Below are positions 34,271-45,715 of a stretch of DNA of 64,000 nucleotides, piece by piece. The position numbers were made by a program, and so were the translations under genes. Under the pieces are notes generated by a model. That model searched no databases. It saw only the letters and a list, made by a program, of their open reading frames with translations, and was not told where the DNA came from. The stretch spans positions 2,790,001-2,854,000 of the forward strand of contig JAGPNK010000002.1 of NCBI GenBank assembly GCA_020746835.1, written 5' to 3'. This DNA is from Stachybotrys elegans. Taxonomy: Eukaryota > Ascomycota > Sordariomycetes > Hypocreales > Stachybotryaceae. The stretch's first letter is position 1. Each line of letters begins with the position of its first letter.

Positions 34271-36398
34271 GGCGGGCAGGCAGGCAGCGGGTTACAAGTT
34301 GCTGGTTCTGCGATGCGGGATGCGGGATGCGGGATGCGGTGGATGGAGAAGCTGCGTGCGCCGGGGATCAATGCGTGTATGGCACCGTCTCTCGGGAGCA
34401 GCCTGGCCCTCGAGGATCCCAATTGACCTGTTTGGAAGGGCAAAACAGCCGTTGGCAGAGGTGGGTGGAAGGAAGGGTAAAAGAATGGGATTATGAATTA
34501 CTTAAGTCTAGGAAGCGGGAAAGGCTTGTGAGTGAGTGACTCTTAGGTTCCGGTTGTGCAGAGAAAAAAAAAAATCTGGTGGGGAAAGGCCACTGGAAAA
34601 GCCTGGTTCTGCCGTGCTGCCGGGTGCTGAAGCACAGGTAAATTTTTTCCCTCCCTCCAAGGTTTTTACCCTTTCCGGTAGGCGGGTCCTGTTCGTCTCC
34701 CCGGCACGGACCAGGGATAGCTTGGAACCTTGAGTACCCTGGGCGCGACGATTGCGTGCAGCGGTACTTGACAGTGGAGGGACCCCCTCAACACCCCCTG
34801 TACAAGCAATAACTGACCGCCTTTGGTCTCCAGTGCGTCACCCCGTCAAGCGTCTCCGAATCGGCCTCTGGCGAGGCAGATCCCATCTGTACTGCTGGCC
34901 TCGCCGCCTCTTTCTGCTGCCCACGTCAGTCATTCTCTGTCCAATCTTCGATCTACGGGCCGTCTCCATGTAGCTAGCCATCAATTGACTCAAGCGGCTC
35001 CATTCCCACAGCACCGAGCGGCTCCCAAGCACCAACCGCCTCATCTCAATTACACCTCCCTCCCTCCCTCCCTCCCTCCCTCCCTCCCTCCCTCCCTCCC
35101 TCCCTCCCTCCCTCCCTCCCTCCCTCCCTACCTACCTACATTATGGACGAGGGGAAAGAGAGAGAGGGAGGGAGGGAGGTGCTCACCGCGCTTTGCACAA
35201 ACGACGAGATAAGCATATCTACGTCCAAAACACATCCTTGGGGCCCCAACCCTGGGTTCAAACAAGGATCTCGCGAGACCGCACGTCGTCTCTTTCTTCC
35301 CTGCATGGATACGGATACCAAGACTCGAATGTCACTAACTGGCAGTGCTAGTACCAAACAATTCTAGGTACAGATAGCGAGTGGAGGTTCTGCAGCTGAG
35401 CTACACACGCCTTACCCGCAAGGAACCGGCATGTATCCGTACATCGTCGGTTGTTGTATTTCCGACCCCGGAAGCCAAGGAGGAGCTCAACAAATCCCAA
35501 TTCAGCACTTACCTAACAGTCTCTCGACCTAGCTATCTTCACTCTACCTACTCCGTACCACATACAGCACATTGGCGCGTGCCTATTGATACCCAATGGC
35601 CTCGGCGCCATACACCAGCTTGGCCAGTTGTAGTCTTCTGGTAGGTAGCTCCAGCTTATTTCCTTCTCGCATCATAGAAGGCTGGCATGTGAGAATAGAC
35701 CATGCCACACACAGATAGGCACGCAGATAGAAGCTCCCTCTAGCCACAACCCAACCTTGCCGCATCGGCATGACATCAACAGTGGGCGGACGTGTCATTC
35801 TAGTTCCGGAAACTCCAAGAGCCTCCCCAAGTCCTTCAGCCCACCATCAGCTCATTGGCCAGCAAGTCTATTTTCCTGAGGCAGGGATTGTTGATATAGC
35901 CTCCAATTACCCCACCACCCAATAACAGCTAATAACAGAAAATGACAGCTAATAATGTATTTAACAGAGAGGCACGGACAGTTGCAACATTTGTTCTTCA
36001 CTCGTGGACCCCGATTGGTAGTGACACTTGAATCTTGGTACACATCCGCTATTTCAATTTCCCGAAAAGCTTGTCCAGTATCATCACCGTGTAGGCATTC
36101 ACTGCAGTTCAACCAAGTTTAAATCGTCACCCCTTCGCCTGTATGCAAGAGCAGAACAAAGCTGCCATGTAGGTTCAATATGTATCTTGTCCTGTCCATG
36201 AGCCCCGTTGCCCTACACGCCGAGGGAATTTGCCCTGTCTATCCATCGCCGCAATCCATCTGCTCTCAAGCATCCGCGCTTGAGCCTCGAATCAAAGCAC
36301 TTCGCCGTGTAACCATGAGCGCCAAACTCCCCGTCAACCCCAAGCAGACCAAGTCCTCAGACAACCACCCTGTTGGCAAGAGTCGTCTCCCACCCAGG
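34271..36398. other. Long spacer upstream of the CPS gene
   Basis: About 2.1 kb between the CPS start and the NPL4 stop. It contains the TCCC microsatellite, a GGAGG-rich complement just after it (35162-35180), and a short duplicated element GACAGCTAATAA-like near 35926-35956. No gene is supported. Confidence 0.45.
35057..35129. repeat. (TCCC)18 microsatellite
   Basis: About 72 bases of perfect TCCC repeats, followed by CTAC variants, in the spacer upstream of the CPS gene. The strand asymmetry (pure pyrimidine against purine) could favour triplex or G-rich structures. Confidence 0.95.
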
Positions 36399-38534
36399 TC
36401 AGCGGCGTTGTGGTAGCTCTTGGCTCGGTGACCGACGCTCGTTCAGCCTGACAGCAGCAAATCGCTTAGCAAGTGGCTCACCGGTGTCCTGGACAGAATG
36501 TGACGAAGAAGAAAAAGACGACGGAGAGCCGGGAGCACTGTCCCGCTCCCGTGCACGCTTGGGGATTCGCTCACCAGTCGATTGCAGGATAGCCTGGAGA
36601 GTCTGCCATCCCTTGGTAGAACGGAGTTGGAACGTTTCCGAGAGGTCGTGTTGGCTTGCGACGCGGCACAGAAGAGCGAATTCATCCTGAGGAAAAAAGA
36701 GGCAGAGGGTACACGTTAGCAAAAAAAGATTTTCTTCACCACAACCCGCGCCGGGCCAATCATTCTGTGCAAGGGGAGACAGATGCTGTTGCAACACAAA
36801 CCTTGGAAAGAACGTCCATCTGACGGATGTAGCAGAGCATGTGGAAGTTAGACATCTCCTGGTCGCCCTGGTTGGGCTTTCGACCAGAGCCAATCTTGAG
36901 AGCCTTGGACAGGGCGGTTGGCTGTTGGCTCTCGCCAACGTATTCGCGGTTTTCGATGGGGAATCCTGTCTGTTTGAACATGGGTTTAGGCACAGCCGGG
37001 AAGCCGTGGGTCAGAGTAACAAAGAGGTATTCAACTGGGAAAGAGGGCTTGGCACTTTCTTGGACGTTGGCGCCGTGCTCGTTAACTCTTCGGTAGAAGA
37101 CCTCGGGGATGTATCTCGTGCGGCTGACTGAGCCGTCATCTTCCTCCTCGCTGCGAACGAGCATGACGGTAGGATCTGCTGAAGGCTCAACAATGTCCGC
37201 CCGGGTCATTTCGACAGCTTCGTTGGACATCTGGTAGGATGAGATGGCGATCTCGCCATCCTCGTTGCCTGAGATGATGCACGTCACAAAGTTTGAGCCG
37301 AACCTCCCCGTATCACTCCATTTTGTAGGCTTTGGGTATTGGGCTTGCAGTCTCGAAGAAAAGCAGACCTCCAGGGATGACAGGAAAAACGAATCTGCGT
37401 GACGTTTGCAGACGACAGAGCCATCGCCGTTGCCTGCGTCGAGCAGGTCGGTCCAGATGACACCCACTGGCTCAAGACCACATAGTTTGGCGATTTCATC
37501 GATATCCTTGCGGTTCTCCCACGCGTTCATGGTGATGCCATCCAGCTCGTCAACCTGAGGGGGTTCGTATATAGCCTCCACGACAGCCTTGACGCCGAGA
37601 GGAACTTCAGTGTACTCGGTGTACGAGCCGTACAGGTACCCAAGGCGCTGAGACCCAGTCTTCCGCCATGTGTCGATGAAACTGTCGATAATGGAGGGCG
37701 AAGAGAACTCGACGTGGTCCACCATACGGAACTGCTGGGGAACCAAGCTGATGGCTCCCGGCTGGCATTTGGTGCAGATGCCCTCGGGCCACGGAGGGTG
37801 GCCAGAAGGGCAGTCACGCTTTACTCGATAGTATGGCTCCACCAGAGGAGGGATGTAAGAGCTGCCCAGTTCGGGTTTGTTGGTGGCCGAGTTGATCTTG
37901 CGCAGATACGACGAGAATGACAGGTACTTGATCTTCTTTTCGGCGAGGTACTTTTGGTCGAACGGATCCAGTGGCTGGCAGTAGTCGCACATGCCCTTGG
38001 GTCCATGCCGGCACATTCTGTCTCGGCCCCGGGCAATCTTCCCGTCGAGGCGGTCCAGGCGGTCGTCGAGAGCAGACTGGCGAACCGTCTCCCATGGCTT
38101 CGATATACGGACGGGTTTCGGATCGATGGGGAGGTCTTCGGTAGGCAGGATAGGCTTGCCGTTGAGGCGGGCAGCGGTAACGTTGCTGGAAGCGTCGCCG
38201 TTTGTTGTGTTGTCGGCCGCAGACCTGTGGCTATAGCTAAGGAAGATCATGTCGCCGTGGCCCAGGCCGATCTGGCCGACCTGGAAGTTGGCAATGTCCC
38301 CCAGCCTCTTGGAATCGCCTCCATGGGGTGAGTTGGAGAGCGTGATGGTGGTAGGGTCAACGGTATCGGGGAGATGAGGAAGAAGCTATATCGAATCACG
38401 CCCGTAAGCATCAGAACAGCTGGTGCAGCTGGAGAAGCTGGGGATGTTACCTGATGACCTAGCTGGCCAAAGGTAGTCGAAGACTCGACGTTAAGGCGCG
38501 TGGTACCATCAGGCCCGCGCAGCCGGAGCAACAT
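36399..38534 (-). CDS. NPL4: Npl4, cofactor of the Cdc48/p97 segregase
   Basis: Three minus-strand exons, 38534-38451, 38385-36802 and 36686-36399, give 651 residues. The N-terminus [19 protein letters not shown] begins a ubiquitin-like (UBX-like) domain to about residue 78. A zinc-finger region with [14 protein letters not shown] and [16 protein letters not shown] follows, then an MPN-like domain ([18 protein letters not shown] and onward) lacking a JAMM metalloprotease motif. The C-terminal part contains [17 protein letters not shown]. With Ufd1, Npl4 guides Cdc48 to polyubiquitinated clients, unfolding them for ER-associated degradation and replisome removal. Length and domain order are normal for the family. 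The last ~50 residues (Ser-rich, [12 protein letters not shown]) look variable. Confidence 0.96.
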
Positions 38535-39648
38535 GGTCGTCGTGAAGGGATCTGAGCTGTAGTGACACGATAAGACTCGTTGGCGGGGCAGGAAGGTGTT
38601 TTGGGGGGGGGGCTAGCAGGTCGCAGGTCGCAGATTGCAGATTGCAGGGTCGGTTCAATCGTGACGGAGGTTGTATTGGCGGTAGCGCAGGCAGCTACTG
38701 GTAGGCGTGGACCAGTGACGTGACACACCTTACCATGCGCTACCAAGTCGCCACTGAAATCTTACACAAGACGATGCGCAGATGACTATATTGATAAATC
38801 AACGTCGTGAGCGGCAAATTTGCAGGACGAATTATTCAATCGTGAGTACTCTAAGCTTTAGACCTTTCCAAGACCATCATCTCTCACCGCAGTGGGAGAA
38901 ACCATGACATGCAGGTGCTTGTTAGCAGCCCACTAAACCCGGGCCTGCTATCAGGATACAACAAAGTGCCTATGGTCATTCACCACACTTTGCGCAGACC
39001 TAATCATGCATGGAACTTAGACTTGTGTTTGTTTCGGGGCACAGCTCAGCTGTCTCTTTCAAAGACCACACTACGAGTTAACGTCTGTCCGGCGCTGGCC
39101 ATTGGGTGAGACATGCAGGCGGTTGTAGACCCAGCTGGCGGCAAGCCGTTCGGCGCTCTCCAGCTGAAGAAAGAGACGTTATCCTCGCCGTCGACGTACA
39201 TAGTGTTGTCAACGAGTCTAGCGGGGTATTTTCTACGTGGGACCGAGGCCTGTCATAAACACACACAACCAGCCGATTCTTGGACAGCCAATGTAGTCAA
39301 CATGGCCTTTGGCCGATTGTCTCGCTTGAAAAATTATATAAGAAAAAGCCCCTAATGGTCCTGACAGAGAGACTACAGCCGTGTTGAATAAGTCTACGGA
39401 TAATGCGCTGTGGTGAACCTCCCAAAATCCTTCTCTGCTCTGGTAGATAACATGTTAAAATACGGCGTGAATATCGTTGCGGCTCCCATAATGAGACTTC
39501 CTCCCAAGCCAGCCTTCATTTTGGTTGTTTTGTTTTGTTTTTAATTCATTGCGTCATGTTTAACTAGCTGATGTCTTAGCTACCAAACTCTCAGGTGGTC
39601 TGCCCGGGTTTCTGAACATGCGCGCCACAAGGACAGCAGGTGCCTCAC
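38535..39648. other. Spacer between NPL4 promoter and ZWF1 3' end
   Basis: About 1.1 kb with no supported gene. Direct repeats of GCAGATT/GCAGGTC type occur at 38610-38650 just upstream of NPL4. Confidence 0.45.
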
Positions 39649-41400
39649 TTACAACTTGGTTGGCTTGGCGGGAGCTGCGGTGGTAGTTGGCCACTGGTAT
39701 CCAGCAGCATCACTGAACTTGTAGCCATAGGAAGCGGTGAAGTCATCCAGCACAGAAGGTCCACGAGAGCCTGCATGTAGTGTTAGCGTTGAAGGGCATC
39801 TTGAGCTCCAAGATTCGCTTACCATAGGGGTACTCCATGGGGATAATCTCCTTGTTATCGTCCAGGTAGTGGAGCAGAGGGGTAAAGATGCGCCAGCTTG
39901 CGTCGAGCTCGTCGTCTCGCACAAAGTTGGAGTGGTCGCCCTTGAGGCAGTCGAGCACCAGAGACTCGTAGGCCTCGGGGATCTTCAGGTCAGAGAATCG
40001 TCGACGGTAGGTGAGGTCGAGCTCTGTCACGACAGTCTGCATGCTCAGGCCGGGAAGCTTCGAGTTCATCTTGATGTACACACTCTCGTTGGGCTGGATT
40101 CGCATGACGAGCTCGTTACGCGGGATATCCTTGAAGATACCCGAAGTGACGTCCTTGAACTGGATACGGATCTCCGTCTTCTGCTCGTTGAGGGCCTTTC
40201 CAGCCTTCATGATGAAGGGAACGCCATCCCAGCGCTCATTCTTAATGTAGGCCACGAGGGCGCAGAAGGTAGGGCAACGGGAGTCCTTGGGCACAGTGTC
40301 GTCCTCCTTGTACGAGGGCTTGCTGCCGTCCAGGGACTTGCCATACTGGCCGATGATGACGTTCTTGGGCTCGATTGCGGGAATGGCGCGCAGCACTCGG
40401 ACCTTTTCGTCGCGAATGTCCTCGGAATCAAACGAGATGGGGCGCTCCATGGTGAGGAGGGTCAGGACCTGCAACAAGTGGTTCTGCATGACGTCACGGA
40501 TGATGCCGAACTCGTCAAAGTAACCACCTCGTCCCTCGGTACCAAAGGGCTCCTTGAAGGTAATCTGAACATTGTCGATGTGGTGGCGGTTCCAGGTGGC
40601 GCCGAGGAACGAGTTTCCAAAGCGCAGGATGAGAATGTTCTTGACCATCTCCTTGCCGAGGTAGTGGTCGATACGGTAGAGCTCCTCCTCCTTCCAGTCA
40701 GGCTCCAGCGACTTCTGGAGCTCGCGGGAGCTGGCCAGATCCTTTCCGAAGGGCTTCTCGACCTGTAGTTGTGTTTTAGCAGGGGTGCGTAGGGAGACAG
40801 CGCAGGGCGTAGGATTGGTTGACTAACAATGACGCGGGCAATGCCCTTGGTAGGGTAGCAGCAGCGCTTCAGGTGCTGCGAGACGATGGTGAAGACGCTG
40901 GGGGGCAGAGCCATGTAGAAGAGTCGGTGTGTCTCGGGGCGACCCTTCTCAATGTCCTCTAGAGCCTTGTTGAGCTCATGGAAAGACTCATCCTTGTCGT
41001 ACTGGCCGGATACGTAGGAGCAAAGGTTGCAGAACTCCTGGAGCTGCTGCTCGATCTCCTTGGTGGGGGTCTTCATGTAGGACTTGATGCGGCGGAGATA
41101 CTCCTCGTGGTCCATCTTCGTGCGAGCATATCCGACGATCCTGCAGTCCTTGGGCAGGAATTGGTTACGGTACTGCGCGAAAATCAGTATTCTGGCTGGC
41201 AGGCAGGATGGGTGCCATCATGCGCTCGGGGAGGGCGCATCTTACCAGACCAAAGAGCGCGGGGTACTGCACCGCGGAGTTGTCAGCGACGCCGTCACAC
41301 AGCCATGTCGGCGAGGGAGGGAGGGGTATACCGTCTTCTTCTTAGCCAGGTCGCCGGACGCGCCGAGCACGACAATGGTGGTGTTCTCCTTCAACTCCAT
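39649..41400 (-). CDS. ZWF1: Glucose-6-phosphate 1-dehydrogenase
   Basis: Five minus-strand exons, 41400-41332, 41266-41246, 41172-40828, 40762-39823 and 39770-39649, give 498 residues. Exon 2 has only 21 bases (YPALFGL). The N-terminal NADP site is VVLGASGDLAKKKTYPALFG across exons 1-2. The catalytic signature RIDHYLGKEMVKN, with its essential His and Lys, is in exon 4, followed by the structural-NADP/beta domain with FKDVTSGIF and QPNESVYIKMNSK. The enzyme oxidises glucose 6-phosphate to 6-phosphogluconolactone, producing NADPH in the cytosol as the entry to the pentose-phosphate pathway. Length is typical. The C-terminal exon (SRGPSVLDDFTASYGYKFSD...) is fungal-like. All five exons join in one frame. 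Confidence 0.97.
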
Positions 41401-42841
41401 TTGCCTATAATCCGTGCGCAGTTAGCGATATTGTTCCGGGTCTTCCGCAGCAGCTCGGCGTCGTGGGAAAGACAGCAGAGCACGGCCGCTGTCGGGAGCA
41501 AGCAAGCATGGGAAGTGTCTCAATGCTCAATGGTGGGGGTTGCTGCTGGAAGACATACGATGAGGGGGCGTCCATGGCGACAGCTTCCCAAAGAGCTGGG
41601 GCTTGGGTAGAAGGGCAAAAAAAGAGCAAAGGATTGGTCCAAGGTCCAAGAGGATTGCAAAAAGATGGGATGATGGTGGATTTTGACGACGCAGACAAGA
41701 AACGAAGTCGCAGGCGCAGAGTTGAGCAATAATAAATGCGTAGGAATGGAGCGCAGTTAAGTTTTGAGGACCCGGACAGCTCGGCGAGCGAGGGAGGGGA
41801 GGACCCAGCGTGCTTACCTGCCTCCGAGCTTGCAGGTACCTGCCTAATTCCCTACTTAGCTCTTGGTTACGTCGTTCGGAGTTACTTTGGGGGGGAGCTT
41901 CGGTAGATACTTGCCCCTTCTAGCTCCAGATCCATTTTACAGCATGAACCAAGCCTCAAGCCAGCCTGTGCCTCTCGGGGACGTTGAGCGAAAATACTTG
42001 TGCGCATCAAGTCGACACATTGAGCCCGAGATAACGCAGTCACTTATACCGACGAGGAAGCGGGCTTTTTTCCCCTCAAGTTTCTCAACAAAACCCCCCA
42101 CGTGTGAGGTATATGGGCCCGATTGGAAGTAGCAACCATCGCGGCCGGAATCATTATATCATCACCCTATCGTTATCATCATTCTATCATCATCCCCATC
42201 ATTATCATCTTCTTCTTCTTCATCTTCACCTTCACCTTATTCTAGGTTCAGAAGCGCCCTTCGCCACAAAATCTTGGACGTTGGCCTGTCTCATAAAATG
42301 AAAACGAATATGTCAGCTCATCGATCAAGATGTCTTGCTACTCTGCGCAATATAATAGTAATTGTAGTTCCCTCGCGTTGAGGCTGAATATGCAGCCGCT
42401 TAAATGTGTCCCGAACACCTTCGCCCACGGACAAGCAACTGCCACGCCTGCGACTCCCCGTCCCGCAGTGATTGGTGATGGACTACAGAGTAGGTACCTA
42501 GGTACTTTTAGTGGAAGGAGAATTCATCGGGCCGGGGTTGCTGCCCCGCCATGTACCCAAGCGCACAAATTAGGTGCACGGATACAACAAGCACAGGTAT
42601 CCATCTGTAAGGTTGAATCAATCGACTTATCTGGCCAGAACGGCGGGTGGAATGCCCTGGTACCTATTTACCAAGTGGCATGTGGGAAGCCGTCCCTCTC
42701 CATCCCCGTCCAAATTCACATCCGCCCACGAGCATTTCTCGAGTCTCGTCACTCGCTGTCCTTTTTCTTGTCTTTCCGCCTCCGACAGCTGCTTGCTTCC
42801 AACCCTTTTGACATAATCGACAAGAGCTCCTCGCCGCCATC
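41401..42841. promoter_or_regulatory. Divergent spacer of ZWF1 and SEC66
   Basis: About 1.4 kb separating divergent start codons, so presumably both promoters. It includes a compound microsatellite (separate entry). No gene inside is supported. Confidence 0.45.
42151..42240. repeat. Compound ATC/TTC microsatellite
   Basis: About 90 bases of irregular ATC, CATC, TTC and CACCTT repeats between ZWF1 and SEC66. Confidence 0.75.
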
Positions 42842-43643
42842 ATGTTCGAGGTGGACTGGATGGGCCTCGCCCTTCCTTTTGCATACGTCCTTGTCCTCGT
42901 GGGCGCATTCGCAACCTTTTCTCGCATCTACCGCCAACGCAAGGCCGGTACGTGTCCTTCCAGTGGATTGGCTCTTGTGCGCCTTCAGAATCACTAACTT
43001 GAAGTTGCGAAAACAGCCCAGAGCGCCAACCTTGCTCCTTGGTTCGGTCCCCATCTCCAGCGAAACGTCTACCTTTCCCTCCTCCACCTGACGCCCGACG
43101 AGAGTTCCGAGAAGTCCCCCCGCGTTCCCGATAGCGTCCTGCGGGCCGCCCTACTACGACGCGCCGTCGAAGATATCCACCGTCTCATTCAAATCAAGTC
43201 GGCCAAGCAGGCATGCAGCTCGCTGCTCCAGCGTGGCAGTGTCGGTGACGACCTGTGGCAGAGGTTCCAGCGTGCCGAGAAGGAGATGGAGGAGGAGCTG
43301 CGCGATGTCGTTACAGAGGTACTGTTTCTACGGTGGAAGCTTGTCTGATATCCCGTGGGACTAATCAGCGTTACAGGCAAATGCCCTTTCCCCCAACTGG
43401 GGCCAGTCCATCTTCCAGTCCGCCCACGAGATTGCCTCCAACTCTAGGGTACGCGATCGTCTCAACGAGATCCAGGCCCAGACTCAGTCGGAGAAGGAAT
43501 GGTGGGAGAAGCGCCGAACTCAGATCCAGACCGAGTTCATGAAGGAGCTGGACGAGTCGGAGAAGAGCTCTACTACTGCCCCAAGTGAGGACGACGCGGT
43601 CCTCGTGGATACGCCCAGCAAGGGCAAGAAGGGCGGCAAATAA
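42842..43643 (+). CDS. SEC66: Sec66 (Sec71), subunit of the post-translational translocon
   Basis: Three exons, 42842-42947, 43017-43318 and 43377-43643, give 224 residues. A short lumenal tail (MFEVDW) precedes a single membrane helix, residues about 8-27 (LALPFAYVLVLVGAFATFS), then a basic RIYRQRKA. The cytosolic part carries LAPWFGPHLQRNVYLSLLHL, LRAALLRRAVEDIHRLIQIK and NWGQSIFQSAHEIASN, matching the Sec66 family. Sec66 forms with Sec62, Sec63 and Sec72 the complex that passes finished proteins through Sec61 into the ER. The C-terminal tail is acidic then lysine-rich (KGKKGGK) and variable. The family call is strong. Confidence 0.94.
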
Positions 43644-44263
43644 AGACACGAATGGGCTTCGCTTGACTCAAGCTTCTTCTAAGAACATGTCGCGCAGTGT
43701 ACATTAACGTCGCTACAAGGACACATATTTGCACACTACACAACGAGCCTCGCCCAGGCCCGGCGGCGATTTGGTGTGTGCGGTTGGCTGGCGTTCAGGT
43801 GGGTTCAAGCATGGGGGTACAGCATGTATTACTGGTACCAAAAACAGAGCGTCGATTTCCATCTATGGAGACCATCGAGGATTTGTCCGTTCTATATCTA
43901 GAATTATGTTAATTTGACGAGAGGCATAGGCTGGCACATGACCGTAGCATGGCCATCAACCAGAGCTCTCGAATGCATATGGTATCTACCATGCCATGCA
44001 ATTGCGACAAAAAACAAAGAAAACAGTGAGAAAGCTGCCGCACAACCGGTTCAAACACCGGGACCCATAAACCCCAGGCCATGATGAAGAAACAAAGACA
44101 GATGCCGCTCTGCGCATATTAATGCCGCTCGTGCCCGACCAAGTGCAAGGGCGACACGAAGTGAATGAAATCGCTCCATCCCCGTATGCTGATTCCAAGT
44201 CAATTAAACGATACCATCCATGGCTGATACACCAGCCAGCGGTGGCGCACACTACCCACCGGA
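43644..44263. other. Convergent 3' spacer after SEC66
   Basis: 620 bases between SEC66 and a minus-strand small gene. Nothing distinctive. A TTCAAAC-containing hairpin near 44045-44062 was considered and rejected as a tRNA arm. Confidence 0.45.
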
Positions 44264-44716
44264 TCACCGCCGCCAGGAGTACCCCTTGCGGCGCCAGATA
44301 TCCTCCTCGGCAGCCAGGCTAGCTTTGCGCGCGTCCTCGGCGATCTGCTCCTCGGTCTGGATCTTGATGGGCGTCTCGCAGCCGCGGAGGCCGATGAACT
44401 TGCCAATCTTGCGGCGCTTCTCCTCGATGGGCAGGCTGGAGTCCCAGGTGATGGGGCAGGGGTAGAGGGCGGACCAAGGGCCCGGCGTGCCCTGGTGGTA
44501 TGCGTGCGCGAGCGCCTCGAGCTGGTCATCCGTCAGCAGCCAGAAGCTGAGGACGGTGGCGGGGAAGTCCGGGTGCGGATCGCCCGTGTCGACGCGCACG
44601 AGGGGCGCCAGCTTGAGCGACATTTGCTGGAGCTTGAGCTCGAGGGCTGGGTTCTTGGCGATGCGCCGTCGCACCAACATCTTGTACTGCGGCGCGGGCG
44701 CTTTGCTGTGCATCAT
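44264..44716 (-). CDS. Small conserved fungal protein, function unknown
   Basis: A single open frame of 150 residues with strong GC-rich codon use. Features are a basic N-terminus (YKMLVRRRIAKNP), a central FWLLTDDQLEALAHAYHQ with aromatic TPGPWSALYPCPITW, then IEEKRRKIGKFIGLRGCE, and an acidic-basic C-terminal helix ending KGYSWRR. I recall homologues across filamentous fungi, sometimes labelled beta-xylosidase, but no glycosidase motif is present and 150 residues is far too short. No signal peptide or membrane helix. Two adjacent ATG codons make the exact start (44716 or 44713) uncertain by one residue. Function unknown. Confidence 0.75.
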   Translation of the reverse strand: MMHSKAPAPQYKMLVRRRIAKNPALELKLQQMSLKLAPLVRVDTGDPHPDFPATVLSFWLLTDDQLEALAHAYHQGTPGPWSALYPCPITWDSSLPIEEKRRKIGKFIGLRGCETPIKIQTEEQIAEDARKASLAAEEDIWRRKGYSWRR

Positions 44717-45715
44717 GGTGACGTTTGTGATGATGGGGGATCGGGGTTTTTCGAGGCTGTTCTGCAGTGCGAAGAGCGAGACCGTGAACTGGGCTGCGTT
44801 CTGGAGATGGTTGGTACTCGGAGAGACTGTCCAGACTGCTTGTTCAGAGGGTTCGTGTGCGTTGTATTATATATCTCTGGGAGTTTGTTCTTGGTGAACA
44901 AAGCCCTACGGTTTGTAGAGAGGTTCGAAATGAAGGCCTTCTTCCAACAGCTGACGGATTTGCTTTGACGAGGTCAAATTATAAAGACTCTGGGACGGTA
45001 CAGGTGATGTTAACCCGAACAATTCGGCCTTTCTGGAAAGAAACCGAGGGTATTAAAAAGAAAAGAAGGTCAAATAATTTTCAAAGAAGCCTGATCTGTT
45101 GCCTCTGCTCTTCAGCCGGGCTCTTGTATGTCGACAGCTTGAGTCTTTGTCTCACCTGCAATCGTCTCTTTCACTTCCCATTGCACGCGAGAACAAGACG
45201 CAAACCGCCGCGTTGACTGTTTCAGAAGCACACACACGGCGCCTCTTTGTGCCTGCTGAAAAATACTTGAACTCTCTTTTCTTTGAATCAAAACGGATCC
45301 GGGGTTTGCTTGGTCGCGGCTGAGACACTGGCCGTCGTGATGTCGGATACAGCGAGACCATACGGAATCGGCCGTCGACTTCTCGGATGAGACACTACCC
45401 CCTCCCCCCTCTCCTTTTGGGAGATTCGCTGCCTTCCAGCACGCAAACGATAAGACATCCGATTGAAGCCGTCTGGCGTGCGTTGAAGAAGGGGGGAGGG
45501 GAGGGGATTACGCGCGCCCAGCTTTGCGGCCTGCTTCCAGAAGTCGGCACTGAGCCTCCGGTATCCTGAAATGAACCTGTTTCTCCCAAAGCGGGCTCAT
45601 GAAATGTCAATATCAGATTAAGGGTGGCGTCTAACCTATATTCTTCTCATATGTCACCTGGAGTTGCGCAATCCGGCCCGCTAACGTCGTATTCTTACAT
45701 TGCCTACCCCCTGGT
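44717..45715. other. Spacer between the small unknown gene and ORC3
   Basis: About 1 kb. Promoter of the small gene on the left, 3' flank of ORC3 on the right. No gene is supported. Confidence 0.45.

Noticed and set aside
44045..44062. A tRNA-like T-arm (CCGG TTCAAAC ACCGG)
   Set aside because: The arms form only a 4-base palindrome, and no D-arm, anticodon arm or acceptor stem fits around it.
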